A DNA stretch of 64,000 bases. Origin: Chiua virens. Its lineage: Eukaryota > Basidiomycota > Agaricomycetes > Boletales > Boletaceae. The stretch's first letter is position 1; each line of letters begins with the position of its first letter. The notes beneath the pieces were generated by a model. It saw only the letters and a program-made list of their open reading frames with translations, was not told the DNA's origin and made no database searches. Shown here piece by piece: positions 31,383 through 42,100 of this stretch. The translations under genes and the position numbers were made by a program. The stretch is from assembly GCA_019787685.1 (NCBI GenBank), contig JAHNUO010000004.1, positions 1,364,001 through 1,428,000 of the forward strand, read 5' to 3'.

Positions 31383-33877
31383 TCAGTGACGTGAGGTTTG
31401 ACTTCCTAACATATCACACCACCTGCTGATCTGGTTCATAAACCAGAATGCATAGAATGGGCGGTGCATCAACTGATGTGATGGGTGCCCCGTGACAGCC
31501 GCGAGGGATTCGACGATACGCTGGGCAACATTCGCTTGGTGGGTGACTTGGAAAACGACATGAGTTGCGTTTGCATTGCATCTAGGTAAGAATACGTACG
31601 CCACTCCTTAGCTTTCTCATGGAAAATGTGATGCATATCACTGGAAACGTTGAGTCGTGATCCGGACCAACCAAAGGAGGACTCACTCAGAGCCAGGTGC
31701 CACATAGCGTTGAAAATCGTGTGTCACAAGTGACCTCACACTACGGGACAATTAGTTGGATTCGCCAGAAGAAGCGAGCAACCCACTTGAATAGATACTC
31801 GCGCCCTTGGAATAGAAACGTCCGCTCAAGGTCGCATCCATGTGAGTTGAGCGCCTTTCTCAAGCGCATCCGCTTCGAGCCATGCGTCCAGTGCAAAGCG
31901 TGACATCTCTGTGTCAGATACGTTAGGATTGCGTCGCATTCCCAAACAACTGTGCCAAAGCAGCATGGTCCGGTAGTTGAGTGACCATACAGTGTCCTTT
32001 CCGGAATCACCACCGGGTGAGTGAATCGCCTCGCCGGGAAAGAGAAGCGCAAACTACGAGCTTGCGAGTCAGCAAAAGCGAGACTTACGAGGAGGCATGC
32101 ATACGTTGGCAGGTTCTAGGATGAAGAATTCCGAAGGCATCCGTCTGGTTGATGTGACATAAGAAGTGTGCCCAGCTGTAAGCACCAAAGTGCTCCAGCA
32201 AAGCCTCCGGCAAGTTTCCTTTCTGATCTCGGCTTCCGACCAAGAGTTGTCCCACCCCGGGGAAGATCGCCAGAGAGGGGTGTACTCATCGGTTGCTGCC
32301 CAACGCTCTCCGAGCGTTCGGGAAGTGCAGGAGCAACCCCGCCACGTATACGGGGAGTGTGCATTGTCTACTCCAACGGCAAGTGATAAATTTGGCCATG
32401 ATTGCGGCGCAGACGCCACCGAGGGGACAGAACGAAGTAAAAATCGAGTAGAAGCGGGGTCTTCCATGTCGATGAAAGTCAGGGAAAGTGTTCTGATGAT
32501 GGTGTCGAGCATGACCAGGCTAGACGAACACCGTTCGCTAGTGTGATCTGGATGAGCGCAGACTTCGAACAGCGCTAGTAGCTGTTTGGACGGTCAGATA
32601 CGCAAAGAAACAATAGAAGAGCTTACCCAAGCTGCTTGCGCTAATTCTTCGTCGATCCAGCGAGCATTCAAACTGGCCTCTAGGGCACCTTGAGCAACGT
32701 CTCGGAGGAGCATCGCTTTCCGGCGGCCCTCTCTGCCAAATCCAGCCTCGGAGGATTGAAAAAACGTCGCGATAGCAAGTGCGGCGGGTAAGAAGCTAGG
32801 TTGCATGCGGACCCGCCTCTCTGAATCGAAATAAATAGAAAAAAAATGAGGGATGTTGACGAAGGAGAACCAATAAACTGAAGAGCGGAAGAGGAAGCGT
32901 AAATCACTAGTGATGTGATTTGCCGACAGTTGCCTTTTAGAGAGGGATGTCGATATGGAGGGAGAGGAAGAGGAGTAGAGAGAGAGGAGAGAGTCCCACC
33001 AAGTCTGACGAGCAAGGTCGAGGGAAGGCTCTGAGACTATATTTGAAGGATGTCTCGGATGGATCAGTGCCGGCGTCGGTATCGCGTTCGTTGTACAGAG
33101 GAAGGAGAGTACGCATCGTGGATGCGGTGGCGAGAGGGTTAGGTTGGGGTGGTGGTGAAGATAGGAAGTATAGTTAACTGTATTGTGCAGACCCTTTTGG
33201 CCGCAAGTAATATGAGAATGTCAGCGAAAAGTAAGTGATCAAGTCAATACCTGACTGCTGGTCATGTGGCGTAAAGCGGTGTCCGGGAGGACTGAAAGCG
33301 GGTCAGATAAGAGCGACCGCGAGGGGGTAAGAGAAGGTGGATACAAGGGAGATGGGGAAGCCAGCTGAAATGGGGGCATATCGACCAATTGTGGGTCGAG
33401 AACAAGAGAGGGCGGTCTGATGGCAGGGACGGGATCGGGAGATGAACGGATCAATGACTGCGGTTGTGGGGACAGAGAGTCGTGCTTCTTTCGACGACGA
33501 CGACGGGACGCGACCGGGTCAGCATCACTCTCCTGGCGGGCCTCGCGTGCCATGCGTTGGCGTGCGCCAGGAGTCTTGTCGGGACCTCTGCGCTTTGGGG
33601 TGGCATCAGTAGACGCAGGGATCGGCTGGCTTTGCAGCGACGGGAAGCAGTTGTGACAGACTGGTTTCGCGCCATCACAGCGTATCTTCCGGGATCGACT
33701 TTTGGAAGTGAGGCGGGGTGATGGGTGAGAGTTGGGAACATACCACTGCACGCAAGCGACGTACACGCGTGCACGAGGCTTTCCCTGGGTTGTGAGGGGC
33801 TGATCCGGAGCAAGTTCGATGTGGGGTTTCTCCCTGCGGGACTTTGTTGGGCGGGAGGGAGAAGGGAGGGAATTCAT
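31383..33877 (-). CDS. Zn2Cys6 fungal-specific transcription factor
   Basis: Exon 1 (33744-33877) and exon 2 (33251-33698) meet inside the zinc cluster: RVYVACVQC then RSRKIRCDGAKPVCHNC, followed by PKRRGPDKTPGARQRM. The sixth cysteine (CVY) lies in another frame; three surplus bases at about 33608, 33636 and 33645 together restore it. Later exons carry the fungal transcription factor middle homology region: ISTSLSKRQLSANHITSDLR, MQPSFLPAALAIATFFQSSE, ALEASLNARWIDEELAQAAW, RKETCRRLCWSTLVLTAGHT, FALLFPGEAIHSPGG and LERTFLFQGREYLF. One more surplus base sits at 31856-31858. The protein binds DNA in the nucleus; targets are unknown. The C-terminal exons near 31383-31740 are less certain. Divergent from a lipase pseudogene. 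Confidence 0.8.
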
Positions 33878-34158
33878 GCTCGGAGTGAGCAAGAAAGAGA
33901 CGAACCTGTTGTTATCTATTTGAAGTGTTTCACTCTCTCTCACATGCCCGTCCTCTCACTCTCGCCGCTGCCCCCATCCAAGACCGGTCTTGTGGCCGTT
34001 TTCATCTTTGCGAGCTTCGTCCCTGACTTTCGCGTCTCTCACCGGTGACGGATGGCCATTCAAATACCGGCTTCTTCCGTTCTCTCTCGAGTCATTCAAT
34101 TCTGTAGTCACTACACTGTAACTCTTTCCTTCTTCCTCCAACGTTCACCCCAGTGTAG

Positions 34159-34896
34159 GTTTGCTGATCTCACCGATGTCGACATTGTCATGGAAAGCCT
34201 CGACTCCACCCTCTTTCCTGGAATAGACACCAGTGTCCAGGTCCACAGTGGATTCGCCAACGAGCATGCCAAGATTGCCCCATCATTCTTGTCCAGGTCA
34301 GATACCTTATTTCTTTCTACGGTATAACATCCGTGACTCTGGTATGCGTTTCTTCCTCACATCTCGTGCGTATTGACCTTTTCTAGGTAAGTCACTCCCT
34401 CGGAGGAGCCCTCGCCGAACTCGACTGTGTGTTCATGGCCCTCAATCTGCTACCCAACATCGCCGTCAAAGGGGTCACCTACGGTACTCCTCGCGTCGGT
34501 AATGATGCATAGGCCACTCTCTTCGATACGACCGTCCGTTAATTTTTTTACCGTATTGATCTCACGGCTATTTAATTACATGTTTCCAAATTTCTGATTT
34601 TCAGCGGATGAATAATGAAAAGGATGTCATTCCCATCGTTCCCGGCCGTTTCTTGGGATTCTCACACGTCATAGGCGAGGTTCATATCAACCCAACAACG
34701 CTGTCAGTTGTCCAGGTAAGCACGCTGTTTATCACTTCACACTGTACAGAATTACTCAGATTTCTCAGGCGATGACGATACGATTGATGCTGAATGCGCT
34801 ATCATGACAGTGCCCAATGTTTTCGATGGTGATATTCTCAATCATTTGGGTCCTTACCAAGGGATCTACATCGGCACGATTACTGCACATAAATAG
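34159..34896 (+). pseudogene. Class 3 lipase pseudogene
   Basis: Exon-like pieces in family order: ADLTDVDIVMESLDSTLFPG, SVQVHSGFANEHAKIA, YGITSVTLV, HSLGGALAELDCVF, VKGVTYGTPRVGN, then NEKDVIPIVPGRFLGFSHVI and VPNVFDGDILNHLGPYQGIY, ending at TAG 34894-34896. These are from an extracellular alpha/beta-hydrolase lipase. Defects: no signal peptide or N-terminal third; a one-base shift between 34270 and 34300; a TAG at 34510-34512 where the family has tryptophan after GND/GNA; and the first glycine of the G-x-S-x-G nucleophile elbow read as serine (VSHSLGG). Intron borders are still recognisable, so decay is recent. Confidence 0.75.
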
Positions 34897-35403
34897 CAAT
34901 TCAGGTCCGCATGGCCGGAACCCGACTGCCATTTTTATCGTGAGTAGTGGTGATACCACGGTCATGCATTTGTAGACATCCCTTTGAGAAGCTCGCGCGA
35001 CATAACGGATGGCTTAACGCACCTCGTGGGCGCCTCCTGCAAATCAGGAAGCCATTCTGAGTCGATCAAGGGTCACAAGCTACCGTCCTAGTTTCGTTAC
35101 TGGCGTCTCGCACGAGGACTTTTGTCTCGAGTCGCATTTTTATGGGAACCTGCCAAAAATGGACTCGGGTAGAGTCATCTACCAGGGAGGAGCACAGTAG
35201 AAACCATGATACCAGGTCTAGTAAAAATAGTGTGGATCACGATGCAAATGAACAACGATTCATATCATTCTGGTCGCAGACCACGATCCTATTTTTCTCG
35301 GGCAATCACGCTAGTCTTGGTCATACTCCGAAGACGTCTGCCCGCAGCAAGTTTGCCGATAAAAGGACTGCTATTCTCAGACACATCTAACAAAGCAAGA
35401 GTT
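34897..35403. other. Intergenic region
   Basis: 500 bases between the lipase pseudogene and the end of NDUFS4. No gene seen. Confidence 0.5.
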
Positions 35404-36138
35404 CTACTTTGTACGCATGATGCGCAACTTGTGCGGCTTGTATGCATAATTCTCCGAGTAGTTTTTCGAGGGAATCCTCTTCACAGTCTCTGGCTGACTA
35501 AACAAAGAAAATCAGCAAAGTATAATTGCAACGGAAATACTCGAAACTTACACGTAGTAGTCCCACCCTACAATGATAACATGAGCAAAAGGAATGCTGC
35601 AAGAAAAAGAATCAAAAAATAACATACCTTGCTTCTCAGCAAAATGAATAGCATCCTCTTTGCTCTTGAACGAGATACGTGTGCCTTGCATGTAATCCGC
35701 ACTAGGACACGGGTTGATGGTTGTTCGAAATCTACGCAATGACTACTCACGAACTAGCAAAGCCCATCAGCGGGTTTTCCCAACGACCAGCGCCCTGCAA
35801 GATATCCCAGTCGATGCGCCAGCGTTCCGTCTTTCCAGAGCCACTTTGCATGGTGTTCCGTGTGGGCTGGTAGATGCGGACCGCACGATGCCGAAGTTCA
35901 CCTAAGAGACGCGCAATGGGTGTTTCAATCCTATACGGCGACGAGGGAGATACATACCGGGTGCACCACTGACGACATCAGCGGTGAAAACCTCGCCATG
36001 GACGGGCTCTGCAATCTGTGTGCTCTCTGATTTCTGGGGTGTGAGCCGTGTCTGAGTTGGCGCGTCGGTCAAAATGCTGCGAATGTACGCCAATGCGTTC
36101 AAGGTTGGCCGTGCACGGCAGGCACGAAGGAGCGACAT
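35404..36138 (-). CDS. Complex I subunit NDUFS4
   Basis: Five exons: 35958-36138, 35751-35901, 35628-35701, 35552-35567 and 35404-35497, giving 171 residues. This is the 18/21-kDa accessory subunit of mitochondrial NADH:ubiquinone oxidoreductase. Seen: an Arg-rich N-terminus (MSLLRACRARPTLNALAYIR) typical of a mitochondrial presequence, then RIYQPTRNTMQSGSGKTERW, WDILQGAGRWENPLMGFASS, ADYMQGTRISFKSKEDAIHF, AEKQGWDYYVQ and the C-terminal NYAYKPHKLRIMRTK. Exon 4 is a 16-base microexon coding GWDYYV. Without it the motif is lost, so the splice model is well supported. It shares a 178-base divergent promoter with the flavin monooxygenase. Confidence 0.93.
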
Positions 36139-36316
36139 AATTGTTCTACTTGATGCCTGAACCGGGTGGCTATGCAACGATGTGAATAGCCACCTCCCAC
36201 AGTTCGTGTCAGCTGATGTTGAACCACTCCGAGGGTTTCCGAGATAACGACGTATTAATACTGATGCTAGACCCAAAACATCCTCCTTAACCAATCTCTT
36301 CCGCATCACTGCGATC

Positions 36317-38741
36317 ATGATGGCGGAAGAGACTGCAGGACAGCCTAAAGTGGTCATCATCGGCGCAGGGTGAGTCGTTGTTCCGTCCCGATCATAATAC
36401 GTCCTGATCCGTACTCGAGTGTCGGAGGTCTGTCGTATGCTATCGCGCTCAAGACCCAGCTTGGATGTCGAAATTTCACAGTGAGTATCGTCTCAATGTG
36501 CCTAGGGAGAGTTTGCTCACCGTCGATTCTAGATATACGAAAAGGGAGACGAAGTAGGCGGTTGCTGGAGGGTGAGTGTTAAAGCCAGATTAACGACATG
36601 GTCTCAACGTTCTTGCAGGCCAATACGTACCCTGTATGCACCAATATTCGTCTGGGAATCCACTGTTCACCGTTCCCCAGGGCTGCTCTTCTGACGTGGA
36701 GATACACTGGTATAGCCTATCGACCGACCTCAATCCAAACTGGAACAAATCTCATGGCCTTCAGCCCGAAATCCAGGAGTATTGGATCGCTCTGTCAAAA
36801 AAGCATAACCTATACCCCCGCCTCGTGTTCAATACCAAAGTGATCTCGGCCGAGTGGAGTGATGTCCACGGTCGCTACGATATCATCTCCGAGGAGATCT
36901 TGACAGGGAGGAAGATTAGGGACACCGCAGAGATCGTCATCTCTGCGGTGGGCGTCCTGGAGATACCAAAGATACCCTCTGAGATACCTGGATTTGGGAC
37001 GTTCAATGGATTCTCGTTTCATTCAGCAGAATGGCCGCAGGGACTGGATCTTCGTCATAAGCGTGTGGCCGTCATTGGTAACGCTTCTTCTGGGTACTTG
37101 GCGCAGTAACACATTCCCGGTCGACATATTGACTTGTTTCTAGTGCTCAGTTCGTCCCTCATCTCGCAGCAGATCCAAGCATTCAACTTGTCAACTTCAT
37201 TCGCACTCCTGTGTGGTTCAACCAGCGAGTGAGTCCCTGGTTTTCCAGGACATTCTGTATTCACTCACGAGTTCAGCCTCATATATTATATTCTGATTCA
37301 GCCAAGTGGGCATTTGCTAACATTCCCTTTGTTATGAGGCTTCATCGCGCATACATCATGTTCAAGGTACTTGGTTCCTGCAATTCACCCCTCGTTGCAT
37401 AGAGTTTTGACGTCCATAGTTCGACTGGCCCTCGTTGTGGTCCCAAAGCCCAGCCGCTCGTGAAAGACGCCGTCAGGTATATTTTGCCTTTCGAGTGACG
37501 TGCCCAGGGCGTTGATGCAGATGTCGTGCAGGCTATGCAACAATACATATTAGACAATACCCCGAGTAAGTATCATGACCATGTAATACCCACATACCGT
37601 AAGTCCGCTGTGCATCCCTCTTAATGCCAATTATTGATGCCCTTGTAGCCCCAGGGTGCAAACGGACAGGTGAGCAACCTCGACTACGAGTCGGTTACCT
37701 TACCATATCCATCTATCTGGCAGTGGCTGATAGTGGTTACATCAAAAGCCTGAGTCTGCCGAACGTCACGCTCAATTTCGATGGGATCGAACAAATAGTA
37801 AACAGCGGCATTCTGACAAAGAAAGGTGGGACATTCAGCATCTTGGACGTGCTATCGAATGTAACGTTCTGTCTTGGAAAGGTGAAATACTGCCGTTTGA
37901 TGTTATCGTTTATGCGACAGGATTCATAGGGGTCATACGTTTCCTCTGGTTTCAAGTTGCGCTTGCTGACTGATTTATCAGGATCAGTACCCCGTCCACG
38001 TCAAAGGATTGAACGGAATAACCGTGCAGGGGTATTACGACGCCCACGAGGGTCCCACTGGCTATTATGGTACCGCGATCCCGGACATTCCAAATTTCTA
38101 TATGTTGGCGGGTGCGTCGCACGTAAAATACGATCACAACGTTCGCCTGTTCACCGTACAATTAGGCCCTAACACTGGTACACCGACGTCCACGCTCTTC
38201 GTCGAGGAAGTCCAGGTTCGTGTCTTGGTTTTGCAGTCATGTCTCCACCCGTTCAATGGTTCTACAGATCTCGTACTCGTTGCAACTCGTCAAACCAGTT
38301 CTTGATGGCTTGGCATCGGCATTCACCGTCAAAGCCGGCCCAACGGACGCGTACAACGCCAAGCTCCAGGCACGACTTTCGCGCTCCGTCCACTCGCATT
38401 GCTATTCGTGGCAACGCACAGGCGGGATCGGCAAGATCTTCAATCCCTTCCCGTGGGGGGTCACACTGTGGTGGTGGTGGCTCCGCCGACCGAATTGGGC
38501 TCACTATACCGTGATAGGCGGGAAAAGGTGGGCGAGGAAACGGAGGATTGAAGGCGTGTTTGGGTTGTTGAAAGTGTCCGCTTGTGTGCTCCTGTCTCTT
38601 GCATATGCACGTCGAGCGGCCTTGCTCCCGCTGTTTCATGGAAGAGTAAGTTTTCCTTGTTGGTGTTGTGCACCGTCATTCAGACCTTGGCAGCTTCGAG
38701 GGCTCAAAGCGACAATTGTCTCAACATTGATGCACCCATGA
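36317..38741 (+). CDS. Baeyer-Villiger-type FAD monooxygenase
   Basis: About a dozen exons on the plus strand. The first splice joins VVIIGAG to VGGLSYAIALKTQLG, the Rossmann G-x-G-x-x-G for FAD, followed by [20 protein letters not shown]. The second dinucleotide site is KRVAVIGNASSGAQFVPHLA, and the late YATGF motif of flavin monooxygenases follows. Further coding pieces are WFNQR, FDWPSLWSQ, LDGLASAFTVKAG and GGIGKIFNPFPWGVTLWWWW. A hydrophobic segment at the C-terminus (VSACVLLSLAYARRAALLPL) suggests membrane attachment. Such enzymes oxidise ketones to esters or hydroxylate lipophilic compounds with NADPH and oxygen; the substrate is unknown. One intron near 37477 would be only 31 bases unless a 49-base alternative is used. 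The end (GRVSFPC...) may instead be spliced. Confidence 0.82.
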
Positions 38742-39145
38742 TCCAGCGGTTCTTGTGAAAATGCCAAGATGTGAAAGGCCAGGAAGTAAGGACTATATAC
38801 GCAGTATGTAACATAAGTCACGGTGCACGGTTACAAACAATGATTTCTCATTCGCCGATTGAGCCTCAACATGAATAGGAAAGAGATCATGTCTCGGATA
38901 AACCTAATTGTTAAGCCTGCTCGCTGAACATTATACAGTGAAGACAAATCCAATTACAGCAAGCCTTTAGAATTGTCAGTTTTAGCATCATTTCTTATGG
39001 TCTCACTTGTTTTGATTTCAAGTCTCTGGTTCTCATGAGTATGCCCACAAAGATGTGAAAGGGGTATGTGTTATATGTATATGCAGTACTAGCAACATAA
39101 ATTACAAACAATGACATCAGATTTGGACACCGATAGGAAAAGAAT
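38742..39145. other. Convergent region with a direct duplication
   Basis: Contains a diverged duplicate of the RICTOR 3' end (listed as a repeat). No gene seen. Confidence 0.5.
38749..38930. repeat. Diverged copy of RICTOR 3' end, unit A
   Basis: Shares ordered blocks with 39029-39180: GGTTCT, AAGATGTGAAAGG, GCAGTA, ACATAA, TTACAAACAATGA, ATAGGAAA, CATGT and CCTGCTC. Blocks keep order and rough spacing, as in an old direct duplication about 280 bases apart. Confidence 0.55.
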
Positions 39146-39180
39146 TCATGTATCAAATCCAATGATCCTGCTCACTGGAC
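39029..39180. repeat. RICTOR 3' end, unit B
   Basis: The partner of 38749-38930. It covers the RICTOR 3' UTR and its last codons, so this unit is the original and unit A the copy. Confidence 0.55.
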
Positions 39181-42100
39181 GCAACATAATGACAGGATTG
39201 TTCTTGACGGGGCCTTCTACGGTCGCGTCGTCCATCTCTGAATCATCCTCCTCTGCGTCGCTGTCGGATTCTCTCCCAGCGTGCTTCGGACCCAGCATAC
39301 TGACGACGCGACTGATGTGAGCCTCGGACTGCTTGAAAGACGGAGGTGCACGAAGCGAGACAGCCGCGTCACATATCGCCTTGAGCACGTCCTGGTCAAG
39401 CTCGATATTGAACAAGTCGAGAATGTATCTCCGCACGGGGAGACGATAACGCTGCGTCGAAATGATATGGAGCGCTCTGAAGAACACTGTCGGAGAGGTG
39501 AACACGGAACGGTATTCGGGCCGTGACTTCATTCTGATGTGCTCGGGTGAGTAGGGGTGACTTGTCTCAATGGAGAGGACTGACCTTGCCAGGGAACGCG
39601 AGGCAGCATTTGCAATCACAGTGTTGCTCAAATTGTCTATCGCAGTGATCACTTCGAGCTCCGTTTGCGCAGTGGGTGGAAGCAAGCGAACGTCTGCGTC
39701 ACTCTTGACCTCGATCGGTTCCCAAGTGGGAATCTGGTAAAAGGTCACAAACGACAACACATGTACACACTGTGACTACATACCGAAATGAACCTGTCGA
39801 GGTCCACTGGTACACACAGCCCAGTGGGAAGACCAAGCGGTGATAGTGTGGCCTCCCACCGGTAGTCGTCCAATATTTCCGCCCCTTGTGTAGTCGACGA
39901 GATCAGTCCCAAGACAAAGAAACACGTTCTATGAACCGGTTCAGTGTCTGATCAAGTTTCACGATGTTTCGGCTCACCCTCGCACAGAAGGTATGAGCGA
40001 GTGCTCCGCTATGTCAAGAATTGACGGAATGATCTCTTCCTCCTCGAGAAACGGCAAGCCACCTTCGGTTGCGCCAACATTACCCTGCACGTACCCGTGG
40101 ATCATCGATCACAATGGAAAGAAAGACATCAAGCGGCTTACCACTGCCCAAAGGATGCTCTTTAGCTTCAGGATGAGTTCGAGGTCTTCGCTCTCAAGAC
40201 CATGCTGCCGTATAAAATGAGAAAACTCTGCAAAATGCCCCTTTTCACTCAAGACTTGACAACCAAGTTCAGTCTTGGACATCTCCCCATAAAAATGGGG
40301 TGGGACAACTCCATCAAAAGCTCTGCATGATGGTATGAGAACTGAAGCTGGAATGAACAGACAACACCCACAAAACGTCTTCGTCGTCTTCCGCAGCTTC
40401 CGAGCTGAATACCTTTGCCAAGAAGATCTCAACTTGAACGACATAGTAGATGTTCCGTTCCTTGTATTCTAGCAGTTAGTCGAGTCTCAAACAGGATGAG
40501 CGCGCTTACATGGAACCACATGTCCATCTCTCTGTCGATGTAACCAGCATTGTAGAGATATCGGAACCCCATTGGAGTGGACATGAATCTGACGTAACGT
40601 CAATTAGATGAGTTCAAAGAATAACTGTGTAGAACCGACTTCAGCAACAATGGATGACCTATTTCGCCGAGATGGTCCATTGTGGGCTGCATTTCCACTA
40701 CAAGCTGGAGCACTTCCATGGCGTCGCACGCTTCCTCGAGGAACTGGATCGCCATTTCGCATACTTCTGGAGAAGGGATCGTAGAGTTGCGTCAGGAGAA
40801 GTCGCAAACTCCACGAGACCGGGCTTAGTGAATTCCGAATGAGCTCGCCAAGGTGATTCGTCGCAAATAGCCGGACGTGAACATCCTCAGATGTCAACGC
40901 CTTCGAAAGCACTACACGGGAGTGGCCATCGCTACAGGTTCATTGCGTTTGAGTATCACAAAGGCACATCTGCGAGAAGACGTACATGGTATAGTCCAAG
41001 TTTGTGATCACTGTACTTATGAGATCTTCGCGATTTCGGAGCTCACTGAGATGATAGAAGGCGGTAAAGATTTTCGATTTCTCCATGAGCCTGTAGGCTG
41101 TGTAAATAACGAAGACGTCCAAGGGGACCTAACATACTCGAGTCCTTCTGCGTGTTTGCTAAGAGTACCAAGCATTTCAAAGTAGCCATAGGTTAGGGTG
41201 TCCGATAGGCGTGCTTTAGAGAAAATCGGGTCGGACTCAGGAGTACCATTGAACTGTCGCTTGGGATCAGCGCAGTGAACATATTACGAATGCCATACGA
41301 ACTGGGTCAAGTTGAGCAAAACTCTTCACGATTTGATTCAGAAATTCGTCCTCCGCCATCAGAAAGCGAACCCCATCCGGGCTTGCAAGAAGGGTTGTGA
41401 GGAGATTACACCCCAATCGTACCCATCGGAAATTAGGCTGTCAAGCAATCCTAGTAAGTCAACCGAGAACCTGAACTCACGTCGGACTTGCCTGTCTACG
41501 CGGAAGGTCTGAAAAACGATGTGAAAACGGGTGAAAGAATGATATCAGACGACGCATGAAGCGCGATACTTTGATGGCTTCCTCCAGCCGCTTGGGGTTC
41601 AGAAGTGGACCATCGATTAATTCCTGGAGCATGTCAAAGTTCCACTTCGTATTGTCTTTGGTGAGCATGACCTAGGAAATGGCCTCAGAACAACGAATCC
41701 GACATTCGCATCAATCCATTTACCTGAGTCTCAAGTAAGTTTGACTGGAACGTTTTATCGTCCATTTGCATGCCTATCTTAATCTTGCTTTGTTCCACTT
41801 GCCGTTGACCTCGGCGGACGGCATCCTCCGCAGAATTAGCCCTGAACAAAAACATCGTCGTCATGGAGGGTGCGTGAGATGAAATTAGGGCTAACCTTGG
41901 TCTTGTACCCTTGACGTTGGGTTGTAGCCTTGTACGATTGCGATTGAAACTATCGATCGCTGATATTGCTGACGTTCCGATAATCCTGTGTTCCCCACCT
42001 TTGTAATCCGATGCCAGACTGAAAACACGAGGAACAGCCTGTATATTGGCTGCAATGGTTAATGGCAAGACTCTGTTCGCCATTTGCATGACTTCTGCCA

